From NCBI GenBank assembly GCA_023433515.1, contig JAEZCN010000006.1:1-60603 (forward strand): a stretch of 60,603 bases of DNA, given 5' to 3'. The translations under genes and the position numbers were made by a program. How positions within the stretch are numbered: position 1 is the stretch's first letter; each line of letters starts with the position of its first letter. The notes under the pieces are model-generated. The model saw only the letters and a list, made by a program, of their open reading frames with translations, did not search any database and had not been told where the DNA came from. Positions 32,058 through 39,675 of this stretch are shown in pieces. The DNA is from Pseudomonadota bacterium (lineage in GTDB: Bacteria > Pseudomonadota > Gammaproteobacteria > Steroidobacterales > Steroidobacteraceae).

Positions 32058-32653
32058 GAAGACTGTCCCACGCCGCGGCGGCGTGAGCGGTCGAACCACG
32101 GGGAACGGCGCTCCGCGACCGGAGAATTGGCCAGCGCGGCGCTGCACAGGCGCATGCCCTTCGCCAGGTGCTGCTCGACGGTGTTTTCGGAAATGCTGAG
32201 TTGCGCGGCGATTTCCTTCTGCGAAAGGCCGTACACCTTGCGCAGCGTGAACACCTGGCGGCAACGCGCCGGCAGCTTGGACACCGCCGCGCTGAGCAAC
32301 GCCATCTCCTGGTGCGTGTTCACGATCTCGTCGACCTGGCCGGTCTCGTCGAGTAGTTCGAGCGCTTCGAGGTCGGCGACCAGCTCGATCGGCACCACCT
32401 GCCGGTGCCTCAGCCAGGACAACGCGACGTTGCGCGCGACGGTCAGCGCGAAGGCGCGGATCGAGCGGACTTCTTCCCGTCCCGTGGCGCTGCCGGCCGC
32501 GAGCAGGTGCGCGTAGGTATCCTGCAGCAGTTCATCGACGTCCGCGGCGTTGCGCGCGTAACGATGCAGGCAGGCACGCAGCACACCCTCGAATTCGAGG
32601 GACGCAATCAGGTATCGATCGACACTGCGAGGCATGGGGAGAAGATGACACAT
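32054..32653 (-). CDS. ECF sigma factor, FecI type
   Basis: 199 residues. Sigma-70 region 2 (ADVDELLQDTYAHLLAAGS near residue 38, then RAFALTVARNVALSWLRHR near 65) and region 4 (LPARCRQVFTLRKVYGLSQKEIAAQLSISENTVEQHL near 128-164) are complete. It should transcribe the downstream receptor gene in response to its ligand via FecR. The start is the ATG at 32653; a second ATG six codons later is possible. The frame is open further upstream, across the divergent gene, without homology. Confidence 0.9.
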   Translation of the reverse strand: MCHLLPMPRSVDRYLIASLEFEGVLRACLHRYARNAADVDELLQDTYAHLLAAGSATGREEVRSIRAFALTVARNVALSWLRHRQVVPIELVADLEALELLDETGQVDEIVNTHQEMALLSAAVSKLPARCRQVFTLRKVYGLSQKEIAAQLSISENTVEQHLAKGMRLCSAALANSPVAERRSPWFDRSRRRGVGQSS

Positions 32654-32684
32654 CCCAAAGGACGGGAGAACGGATTGGTGACAG

Positions 32685-33341
32685 ATGATGCAAGATAGTT
32701 CCCACATGACTGAAAAGCTTTCCGATGCTCGTCGCCCGCTCACGAGCCGCTCCACCCCATGGGCCCAGTTCCTGTCTCGCGCTGTCATGCGAGCGGGAGT
32801 CACGCCCGACGCCATTTCCATCCTTTCAGTGGCCTTCGCGATCGCCGGTGCCACTGCTCTTTTCCTGGCACAGAAGCCCTGGAACTTCCTGATCTGCGCG
32901 GCCTGCGTCCAGCTTCGGCTGCTCTGCAATCTGCTCGACGGGATGGTGGCCATCGAGGGTGGCCGCAAATCGAGCGTCGGAGTTCTTTACAACGAAGTCC
33001 CCGATCGCATCGCGGATTCGGTTTTTCTGGTCGCGCTCGGATATGTCATAGGGATTCCCTGGCTTGGCTGGCTGGCCGCGCTCGCGGCCGCGGTGACCGC
33101 CTATATCCGTGTGCTCGGCGGGACCTTCGGGTTCGCCCAGGATTTTCGCGGTCCGCTCGCCAAGCCACACCGCATGGCCGTGATGACCGCGGGATTGCTA
33201 CTCGCGGTGGTTGAGCATTTCTGGAACGGCGGCCAACTCGTATTGGTCGCGGCCGCCTGGATCATCGCGATCGGCGCGATCCTGACCTGCGCAACTCGAA
33301 CCCACGCGATCGCGAGCCAGTTGAGATCGCGCCCGGAATGA
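32685..33341 (+). CDS. CDP-alcohol phosphatidyltransferase family protein (YnbA-like)
   Basis: 218 residues and about five membrane helices. The family motif is LLDGMVAIEGGRKSSVGVLY followed by NEVPDRIAD around residues 86-114: the DG-x2-A part and the last Asp are kept, but the first Asp of the second pair is Asn. Such enzymes join a CDP-diacylglycerol to an alcohol head group. It is the first of three coupled genes (this one, a PlsC-like and a CdsA-like enzyme). Starts at 32685 or 32706 are both possible; neither has a strong ribosome site. Confidence 0.82.
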   Translation: MMQDSSHMTEKLSDARRPLTSRSTPWAQFLSRAVMRAGVTPDAISILSVAFAIAGATALFLAQKPWNFLICAACVQLRLLCNLLDGMVAIEGGRKSSVGVLYNEVPDRIADSVFLVALGYVIGIPWLGWLAALAAAVTAYIRVLGGTFGFAQDFRGPLAKPHRMAVMTAGLLLAVVEHFWNGGQLVLVAAAWIIAIGAILTCATRTHAIASQLRSRPE

Positions 33342-33949
33342 GGCCGTCCAGCGCGCTCCTCGTCGGTGTGGTCAAACTGCTGGTCGGCGCCTATGCGCGC
33401 TGGATCGGTACGCAGCCCGGTGATGCCCAGCGAATCTACTTCGCCAACCACACCAGCCACATCGACACCCTCGCGATCTGGTCGTCGCTGCCGCGGCGGC
33501 TGCGCTCGCGCACGCGTCCCATCGCGGCGCGCGACTACTGGGGCAAGGGGTTGCGCAAGTACATCGCGACGCGCGGGTTCGGCGCCGTGCTCATCGACCG
33601 CAAGCGCGAAGACTCTGATGTCGATCCGCTCGAGCCGCTGCGCGCGGCGCTGAACGAGGGCGACTCGCTGATCATCTTTCCGGAAGGCACGCGCGGCCAG
33701 GACGCGGTGCCGGTGCGATTCCGCGCCGGTCTTTACCGGCTCGCGGTCGAGTTTCCGTCCGTGGAGCTCGTGCCCGTGTATCTGGACAACCTGCACCGCA
33801 GCCTGCCAAAGGGCGCGCTGCTGCCGGTGCCAATGGTCTGCACCGTGCGATTCGGGGCTGCGATCGCGCTCGCACCGGGTGAGGACAAGGAAGCCTTTCT
33901 CGAACGGGCCCGCGAGGCCGTGATCGCGCTGTCGAGGACCGCCGGATGA
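33338..33949 (+). CDS. PlsC-like lysophospholipid acyltransferase
   Basis: 203 residues. Motif I is YFANHTSHIDTLAIW near residue 33 (H-x4-D), motif II contains GAVLIDRKRED near 83 and motif III is IIFPEGTRGQD near 113. There is no strong membrane helix apart from the N-terminus. It overlaps the neighbouring genes by four bases at each end, so it works in the same pathway as the CDP-alcohol transferase and the CdsA-like enzyme. Confidence 0.85.
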   Translation: MRPSSALLVGVVKLLVGAYARWIGTQPGDAQRIYFANHTSHIDTLAIWSSLPRRLRSRTRPIAARDYWGKGLRKYIATRGFGAVLIDRKREDSDVDPLEPLRAALNEGDSLIIFPEGTRGQDAVPVRFRAGLYRLAVEFPSVELVPVYLDNLHRSLPKGALLPVPMVCTVRFGAAIALAPGEDKEAFLERAREAVIALSRTAG

Positions 33950-34905
33950 TCGAGCACCTGCACAACATCCCGCGCGAGTTCCTCTGGCTGTTCGGCAGCC
34001 TGGTCGCGCTGCTGGGTATCGCCTCCATCGTCGGCGCGGTGCTCCTGCGCCGTCCCGCGGACGAGAAGCAGGCCGCGAGCCGCGCCAATCTCGTCGCGCG
34101 CGTCAACGCGTGGTGGGTCATGGTCGGCATCCTCGCGGTCGCGTTCCTCACGGGGCCGACGATGACGCTGGTGCTGTTCGCGTTCGCCTCGTTCTTCGCG
34201 CTGCGCGAGTTCATCACGCTGACGCCGAGCCGGCCGGGCGACCGGCTGCCGCTGTCGCTGGCGTTCTTCATCATCATCCCCGCGCAATACCTGCTGATCG
34301 GCCAGGACCGTTACGGCACGTTCGCGATCTTCATTCCCGTCTACGTGTTCCTGCTGCTGCCGTCGATCGCGGCGCTGCTGTCGGACATCGAGGATTTCCT
34401 CTCGCGCAGCGCCAAGCAGCAGTGGGCGCTCATGGTCACGGTGTACTGCCTGAGCCACGCGCCAGCGCTGCTGATGCTCGACATCCAGGGCTACGAGGGA
34501 CGCAGCGCGCTGCTGCTGTTCTATCTGCTGCTGGTCGTGCAGATGAGCGACGTGATGCAGTACGTGTTCGGCAAGCTGTTCGGCAGGACGAAGATCGCGC
34601 CGGTAGTCAGTCCTTCGAAGACCGTCGAGGGATTCATCGGGGGCGGCCTCGCGGCGACCGCGATCGGCGCCGCGATGTGGTGGATCACGCCGTTCACTCC
34701 GCTGCAGTCGGCCGGGATCTCCGCGGTCGTCGTGATCATGGGATTCCTCGGCGGCCTCACGCTCTCCGCCGTGAAACGCAGTCTCGGCGCCAAGGACTGG
34801 GGCGTCATGATCGAAGGACACGGCGGCATGCTGGATCGCATGGACTCCATCTGCTTCGCGGCGCCGGTGTTCTTTCACATCGTGCGGTACTTCTACGCCG
34901 GCTGA
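33946..34905 (+). CDS. Phosphatidate cytidylyltransferase (CdsA family, YnbB-like)
   Basis: 319 residues, eight or so membrane helices. The CDS signature is complete near the C-terminus: SAVKRSLGAKDWGVMIEGHG followed by GMLDRMDSI (S-x-x-K-R-x4-K-D-x3-...-H-G-G-x-x-D-R-x-D). VSPSKTVEGFIGG near residue 222 is also typical. It makes CDP-diacylglycerol from phosphatidate and CTP, the donor for the transferase encoded two genes upstream. The combination resembles E. coli ynbA/ynbB, a second set beside the housekeeping genes. Confidence 0.9.
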   Translation: MIEHLHNIPREFLWLFGSLVALLGIASIVGAVLLRRPADEKQAASRANLVARVNAWWVMVGILAVAFLTGPTMTLVLFAFASFFALREFITLTPSRPGDRLPLSLAFFIIIPAQYLLIGQDRYGTFAIFIPVYVFLLLPSIAALLSDIEDFLSRSAKQQWALMVTVYCLSHAPALLMLDIQGYEGRSALLLFYLLLVVQMSDVMQYVFGKLFGRTKIAPVVSPSKTVEGFIGGGLAATAIGAAMWWITPFTPLQSAGISAVVVIMGFLGGLTLSAVKRSLGAKDWGVMIEGHGGMLDRMDSICFAAPVFFHIVRYFYAG

Positions 34906-34961
34906 ACCATCGGCGCGGGCCCCGGTCCTAACTGTTCCCGCCGTCAGGCAGGCAAACAACA

Positions 34962-36014
34962 ATGAATACCGCGAACGCGACGAGAGTCGCGGCGATGGCC
35001 TTTTCCCTGCTCGTTGCCCTCTCTACTGTGGCGATCGCGCAGGAAGAGAACGAAACACTCGAAACCGTGCTGGTCACGGGTGAACAACCCGGGCCGGGCC
35101 TGTGGAAGGTCTCCAAGGGTGAGAACGTCCTGTGGATTCTCGGGAGTTTCGGCTCACTCCCCAGTGACATGGTCTGGCGTTCGAGAGAACTCGAAGCGCG
35201 AGTCGCAGAATCGCAGGAAGTGATCTATCCCGGCGGCACCGGCATCAAGGCGGACATCGGCATGTTCGAGGCGTTGTCGCTCGTTCCCGCGGCGCTCAGG
35301 GCCTCGAAAAATCCGGACGGCGCCAAACTACAGGTGCTGCTGTCGCCCGAGGCCTATGCGAAGTGGCTGGTGCTGAAAGCGAAGTACATCGGCAAGGACA
35401 GGGGAATCGAAAAGCGACGTCCGATGATCGTGGCGGAGCAGCTCAACGATGCCGTGGCGCGCAACAGCGGGCTGGGTGGCGGCGTGCACTGGCAGGTGAA
35501 TCAGATCGCGAAGACACACGGCGTTCCGATCACCCAATTGCCCACGATCGTGCGCGTCGTCGAGGTCGATGGTTTGAGAAAGATGCTCAAGGGCGCAAGG
35601 AAGCTCGATTTCGGGGATGCCGAGTGCCTGACCACCAACCTCGATCGCATCGAGCCACATCTCGGGGAAATGAAAATTCGCGCCAACGCATGGGCCACCG
35701 GAGACATCGAGCGCCTGCGCCGAGAGCCCGGTGCACCCGCTCCTTTGAACTGTTCAGATGTCTTCATGAATGCGCTGCGAAATGGCGTTATCGAGGATGT
35801 CGCCGGCGCAAGCGCGATGCTCCAGCAATTCGACGAGGCGCAGAAGTCGGCCGAAAAGCAGTGGGTCGACACGTGGCTCCAGGCGGCCGAAGCAGCGCTG
35901 ACGAGGAACACTTCCACGGTTCTCGTGATGGACATCGGATACGTGCTGGCTCCCGCGTACGGCGCGATCGCGCTGTTGCGCGAGAAGGGCTACACGGTCG
36001 AAGAGCCGAATTGA
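34962..36014 (+). CDS. Exported TraB/GumN-family protein
   Basis: 350 residues. Signal peptide to about residue 26 (LLVALSTVAIA-QEE). The segment GLWKVSKGENVLWILGSFGS near residues 45-64 is the start of the TraB/GumN (ChaN/TIKI-like) fold; the closing block VLVMDIGYVLAPAYGAIALLREKGYTVE is also typical, although the usual first motif reads GSFGSLP instead of GTxHxxP, so one expected His is missing. The family contains metalloproteases in animals, but bacterial members are uncharacterised. The gene is alone, preceded by a 56-base gap. Confidence 0.72.
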   Translation: MNTANATRVAAMAFSLLVALSTVAIAQEENETLETVLVTGEQPGPGLWKVSKGENVLWILGSFGSLPSDMVWRSRELEARVAESQEVIYPGGTGIKADIGMFEALSLVPAALRASKNPDGAKLQVLLSPEAYAKWLVLKAKYIGKDRGIEKRRPMIVAEQLNDAVARNSGLGGGVHWQVNQIAKTHGVPITQLPTIVRVVEVDGLRKMLKGARKLDFGDAECLTTNLDRIEPHLGEMKIRANAWATGDIERLRREPGAPAPLNCSDVFMNALRNGVIEDVAGASAMLQQFDEAQKSAEKQWVDTWLQAAEAALTRNTSTVLVMDIGYVLAPAYGAIALLREKGYTVEEPN

Positions 36015-36056
36015 TCCCGACGCGTTATTGTCCGCCTCGGGCACGGCCCGGAGATC

Positions 36057-37082
36057 ATGCGAATGAGTCGGACACTGACGTTGCTGCTGCTCTTGATCGT
36101 TGCCTGCGCGGGTCTCCCCGCATTCGCGAGCGGGCCCGCGCCGGTCATCTTCGACACCGACATCGGCACCGACATCGACGACGCGTACGCGCTCGTGGGA
36201 CTGATGCGCCGCGGGGATCTCGAAGTCCTCGGCGTCACGACCGTTTCGAGCGATGCCGCAGCGCGCGCCCGGCTCGCGGCCAAACTACTCTCGATCGCCG
36301 GCGGCGAGTGGGCGAAAGTCCCCGTGTACGCGGGCATCTCCACGCCCACTCAATACATGAAGCAGGTGGAGTGGGCCGACGGCTTCGAATCGCCTAGCCT
36401 GCACACGTCGGGCGGCGTGGAATTCATGCGCCGCCAGGTGAATGCACGGCCGGGAGAGGTCACGCTCATCGCCGTCGGCGAGCTCACCAACATCGCGGCG
36501 CTGCTGCGCTCGGAGCCCGGGATCGGCCGGAAGATCCGCGCGATCTCGCTCATGGGTGGGTCCATCTACCGCGGCCACGCACCCGGCTCGAAGCCGGAGG
36601 CCGAATGGAACATCCGCTCGAATGCCGCCGCGGCGCGCGACGTGTTCACCTCGGGCGTACCGCTTCTCGTAGCGCCGCTCGATTCGACCGCCGATCTGAA
36701 GCTCGTTCCCGAAATGCGCGTGGCAATCTTCTCGGCCGGGACGCGCCTCGACGACGCACTCGCCTCGCTCGACCAGATCTGGCGTTACACGAACCACTGG
36801 AAGGGCGACCTGCCGACCTTGTTCGACGTGCTGGCCGTGGAGCTCGTGAATCCGCGCATGCCGCTGGCGCTGGAGCCATTGCACCTCGAGCTCACGCCCG
36901 AAGGCATCACGCGGCCGGTCGCGGGAGCGAAGCCCAACGCGCAGGTCGCGGTCACGGTGAACGCCGCGGAATTCATGGCGGCCTTCGTCCGGAATATGAC
37001 CGCGCAAAGAGAGCGCCAGAATCATCCGCGCGGGGATTATAGGAAAAACCCTGTAGGTGGCGGCAAAGTGCGCGTGCGATAG
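36057..37082 (+). CDS. Secreted inosine-uridine preferring nucleoside hydrolase
   Basis: 341 residues. Signal peptide to about residue 25 (LLLLLIVACAGLPAFASG). The calcium-binding signature is VIFDTDIGTDIDDAYAL at residues 30-46, and LIAVGELTNIAALLRSEPG near 140 and SLMGGS near 163 follow; EAEWNIRSNAAAARDV carries the N-x-x-x-N/D-type substrate and calcium ligands. It cleaves ribonucleosides to base and ribose, probably for periplasmic scavenging. A start six bases further in (36063) is equally possible. Confidence 0.9.
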   Translation: MRMSRTLTLLLLLIVACAGLPAFASGPAPVIFDTDIGTDIDDAYALVGLMRRGDLEVLGVTTVSSDAAARARLAAKLLSIAGGEWAKVPVYAGISTPTQYMKQVEWADGFESPSLHTSGGVEFMRRQVNARPGEVTLIAVGELTNIAALLRSEPGIGRKIRAISLMGGSIYRGHAPGSKPEAEWNIRSNAAAARDVFTSGVPLLVAPLDSTADLKLVPEMRVAIFSAGTRLDDALASLDQIWRYTNHWKGDLPTLFDVLAVELVNPRMPLALEPLHLELTPEGITRPVAGAKPNAQVAVTVNAAEFMAAFVRNMTAQRERQNHPRGDYRKNPVGGGKVRVR

Positions 37083-37104
37083 TTTGGCCGTCCAGCAGCT
37101 GCCG

Positions 37105-39126
37105 ATGGCTACCTCGCTCATGCGCCGACGCGATTGGACAACTTCGGCATTCGTCTCGTGCTTGCCCCTGCTCGCATGCGGTCTCGCGCACGCCAAGAAC
37201 GCGGACCGGCTTTCCGAACTCAAGCAGATGACGGTCGACGAGCTGCTCAACGTCGAGGTCACCTCCGTGTCGCGGGCCGAGGAAGAACTGCGCGACGCGG
37301 CCGCGGCCGTTTTCGTGATCACGCAGGAAGACCTGCGGCGCACCGGCGCCACCACCATGCCCGAGGCGCTGCGGCTGGTGCCCGGGATCAGCGTCGCGCG
37401 GCGCAGTTCGAATTCCTGGGCCGTGAGCGCGCGCGGCTTCAGCTCCATCAACTCCGAGAAGCTGCTGGTGCTGTCGGACACGCGCAGCATCTACACGCCG
37501 CTGTTCTCGGGCGTGGCGTGGGATGTGCAGGACTATCTACTTGCCGACGTCGAGCGCGTCGAGGTGATCCGCGGACCCGGGGCGACGATGTGGGGTTCGA
37601 ACGCCGTCAGCGGCGTCATCAACGTCACGACGCGCAACGCGCGCGACACTCACGGCGCGTACGTCGAGGCCGGCGCCGGCAGCTTCGAGCGTTACTTCCT
37701 GTCCGCGCGGTATGGCGGCGAAACCCAGGGCGGCGCGCACTACCGCGTGTTCGGTCGTTATTTCGACCGCGACGGAACGTTCAACCCGGACCCGGCGGTG
37801 GACGACGCATGGAACCAGGGACACGTCGGTTTCCGTACCGACTGGGACTCCGGCGCGTACGACTCGTTTACCGTGCAGGGCGATGCGTATGCGGGGAAGA
37901 TCGGCCAGTTCGTGCCGGCGATCACGATCGACGGGCGTACGCCGCCCTCGCCACCCTATGACGTCGACGTGAGCGGCGGCAACGTGCTCGCGCGCTGGCG
38001 GCACCGCACCGGCGAGGATTCGGACGTGCAGCTGCGCGCTTACTACGACTACACGCGGCGCGACGACCCCAGCTTCCTCGACACGTTGCACACTTTCGAC
38101 ATCGACCTGCAGCGGCGCCATGCACCGATGGGACGGCACGAATTGTTGTGGGGCGCAGCCGTGCGGCTCACCTCCAATCGCAACCGCAGCGGCGGAATCT
38201 TCGCGGTCGATCCCGAACAATCGGACGACATGTTGTACAGCGGATTCATCCAGGACCGCATCACCCTCGGCGATGAACTGAAGCTCACACTCGGCACGAA
38301 GCTCGAACACAACGATTTTTCCGGCTTCGAGATTCAACCGAGCGTGCGGCTCGCCTGGACGCCGAACTACGAGCAGACTTACTGGACCGCCATCTCGCGG
38401 GCCGTGCGCGTGCCGACGCGCCTCGAGCGCGACGTCGCGATCAACCTCGGTGCCGACCCTGCGGAGAATCCGACCGCTCGTCTGCTGGGAAACCGGGCCT
38501 TCGACTCCGAGGAGCTCGTGGCCTACGAGATCGGCTATCGCTGGCAACCGCTCGAAAACCTGTCGTTCGATGTCGCGGCTTACTACAACGACTACGAGAA
38601 GCTGGCGTCGCTCGAGATCGGCGAGCCTTTCATCGACCCCGTGGATGGCCGGGTCGTATTTCCGGTGCTCAACCAGAACCTCACGAGCGGCCGCTCCGTC
38701 GGTGCCGAACTACTGGCCGAGTGGGCGCCGGTCGACAACTGGCGCCTGTCCGCGAGTTACTCGCACGTCGATCTCGAGCTCGAATCCGCGGGCATCGACC
38801 TGAATCGTGGCACCTGGCTCGACGGCTCCACGCCGCGCAACCAGGTCGGCGTGCGATCGTTGTGGAACTTCGCGGAGTATTTCGAACTCGACGCGCAGTA
38901 TCGCCATGTTTCCCGGATCCGGCGGATCCCGGTCGATTTCACGGGAGCGGGCGTTCCGTCCTATTCGGAACTCGATCTGCGCTTTGCCTGGATGATAGGA
39001 CCGGCCTGGCAGCTCTCGATCGTCGGGCAGAATCTGCTGAACGAGAATCACATCGAGTTCGGTCCGGCGATCGAGCGCGGGGCGATCGAGCGGTCCGCCT
39101 ATTTCAAGGTCGAGTGGCGTCTCTAG
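37105..39126 (+). CDS. TonB-dependent receptor linked to YfiR and a histidine kinase
   Basis: 673 residues, short for the family. Signal peptide to about residue 30 (LACGLAHA). LSELKQMTVDELLNVEVTSVSR (residues 37-58) is the N-terminal signature of a subgroup often found beside YfiR genes; the plug follows (AAAVFVITQEDLRRTGATTM; VEVIRGPGATMWGSNAVSGV) and the barrel ends SAYFKVEWRL. The ATG at 37105 is chosen over upstream frame. Its stop overlaps the start of yfiR by one base (TAGTG). The coupling to a YfiR protein and kinase suggests a sensory rather than purely uptake role. Confidence 0.92.
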   Translation: MATSLMRRRDWTTSAFVSCLPLLACGLAHAKNADRLSELKQMTVDELLNVEVTSVSRAEEELRDAAAAVFVITQEDLRRTGATTMPEALRLVPGISVARRSSNSWAVSARGFSSINSEKLLVLSDTRSIYTPLFSGVAWDVQDYLLADVERVEVIRGPGATMWGSNAVSGVINVTTRNARDTHGAYVEAGAGSFERYFLSARYGGETQGGAHYRVFGRYFDRDGTFNPDPAVDDAWNQGHVGFRTDWDSGAYDSFTVQGDAYAGKIGQFVPAITIDGRTPPSPPYDVDVSGGNVLARWRHRTGEDSDVQLRAYYDYTRRDDPSFLDTLHTFDIDLQRRHAPMGRHELLWGAAVRLTSNRNRSGGIFAVDPEQSDDMLYSGFIQDRITLGDELKLTLGTKLEHNDFSGFEIQPSVRLAWTPNYEQTYWTAISRAVRVPTRLERDVAINLGADPAENPTARLLGNRAFDSEELVAYEIGYRWQPLENLSFDVAAYYNDYEKLASLEIGEPFIDPVDGRVVFPVLNQNLTSGRSVGAELLAEWAPVDNWRLSASYSHVDLELESAGIDLNRGTWLDGSTPRNQVGVRSLWNFAEYFELDAQYRHVSRIRRIPVDFTGAGVPSYSELDLRFAWMIGPAWQLSIVGQNLLNENHIEFGPAIERGAIERSAYFKVEWRL

Positions 39127-39674
39127 TGGGTCTGCGTAACACACTGCTGCGCGTGGCCGCGGTCGCGCTCCTTTCGCTGCAAGTTTCCGCGGCCGCGGCG
39201 CCGCCCGGCGAATACCAGGTCAAGGCCGTGTTCCTGTTCAACTTCGGCCAGTTCGTCGAGTGGCCCGCACACGCCTACGGCTCCGCGTCCGCGCCCTTCG
39301 TGATCGGCGTGATCGGGGAAGATCCCTTCGGGAAGATTCTCGACGAAGTCGTGCGCGGTGAATCGCTCGGCCAACACCCGCTGGTCGTGAAGCGGTTCAA
39401 GAGCACCAACGACATCGCGGACTGCAACATCCTCTTCATCTCGCGCAACGAGTCGGCCCGGCTGCCGGAGATCATGGCGGCGGTGCGCGGGAAGAACATT
39501 CTCACGGTCACCGATATCGCCGGCGCCGAACGACACGGCGCGATCATCGTGTTGTTCAACGAGAACAACCGCATCCGCATGCGCATCAACCTGGCCGCCG
39601 CGCGCGAGAGCCAGCTCACGATCAGCTCGAAGCTGCTGCGGCCCGCGGAAGTCGTCGGCGCGGAGGGCATGTGA
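39126..39674 (+). CDS. YfiR-family periplasmic regulator (DUF4154)
   Basis: 182 residues. Signal peptide to about residue 23 (VALLSLQVSAAAA). EYQVKAVFLFNFGQFVEWPA (residues 27-46) is the DUF4154 signature, then VIGVIGEDPFGKIL, CNILFIS near 100 and GKNILTVTDIAGAERHGAII near 123-143. In Pseudomonas YfiR sits in the periplasm and restrains the diguanylate cyclase YfiN; here the likely partner is the membrane kinase encoded next. The GTG at 39126 is the start that overlaps the receptor stop. Confidence 0.9.
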   Translation: MGLRNTLLRVAAVALLSLQVSAAAAPPGEYQVKAVFLFNFGQFVEWPAHAYGSASAPFVIGVIGEDPFGKILDEVVRGESLGQHPLVVKRFKSTNDIADCNILFISRNESARLPEIMAAVRGKNILTVTDIAGAERHGAIIVLFNENNRIRMRINLAAARESQLTISSKLLRPAEVVGAEGM

Positions 39675-39675
39675 C

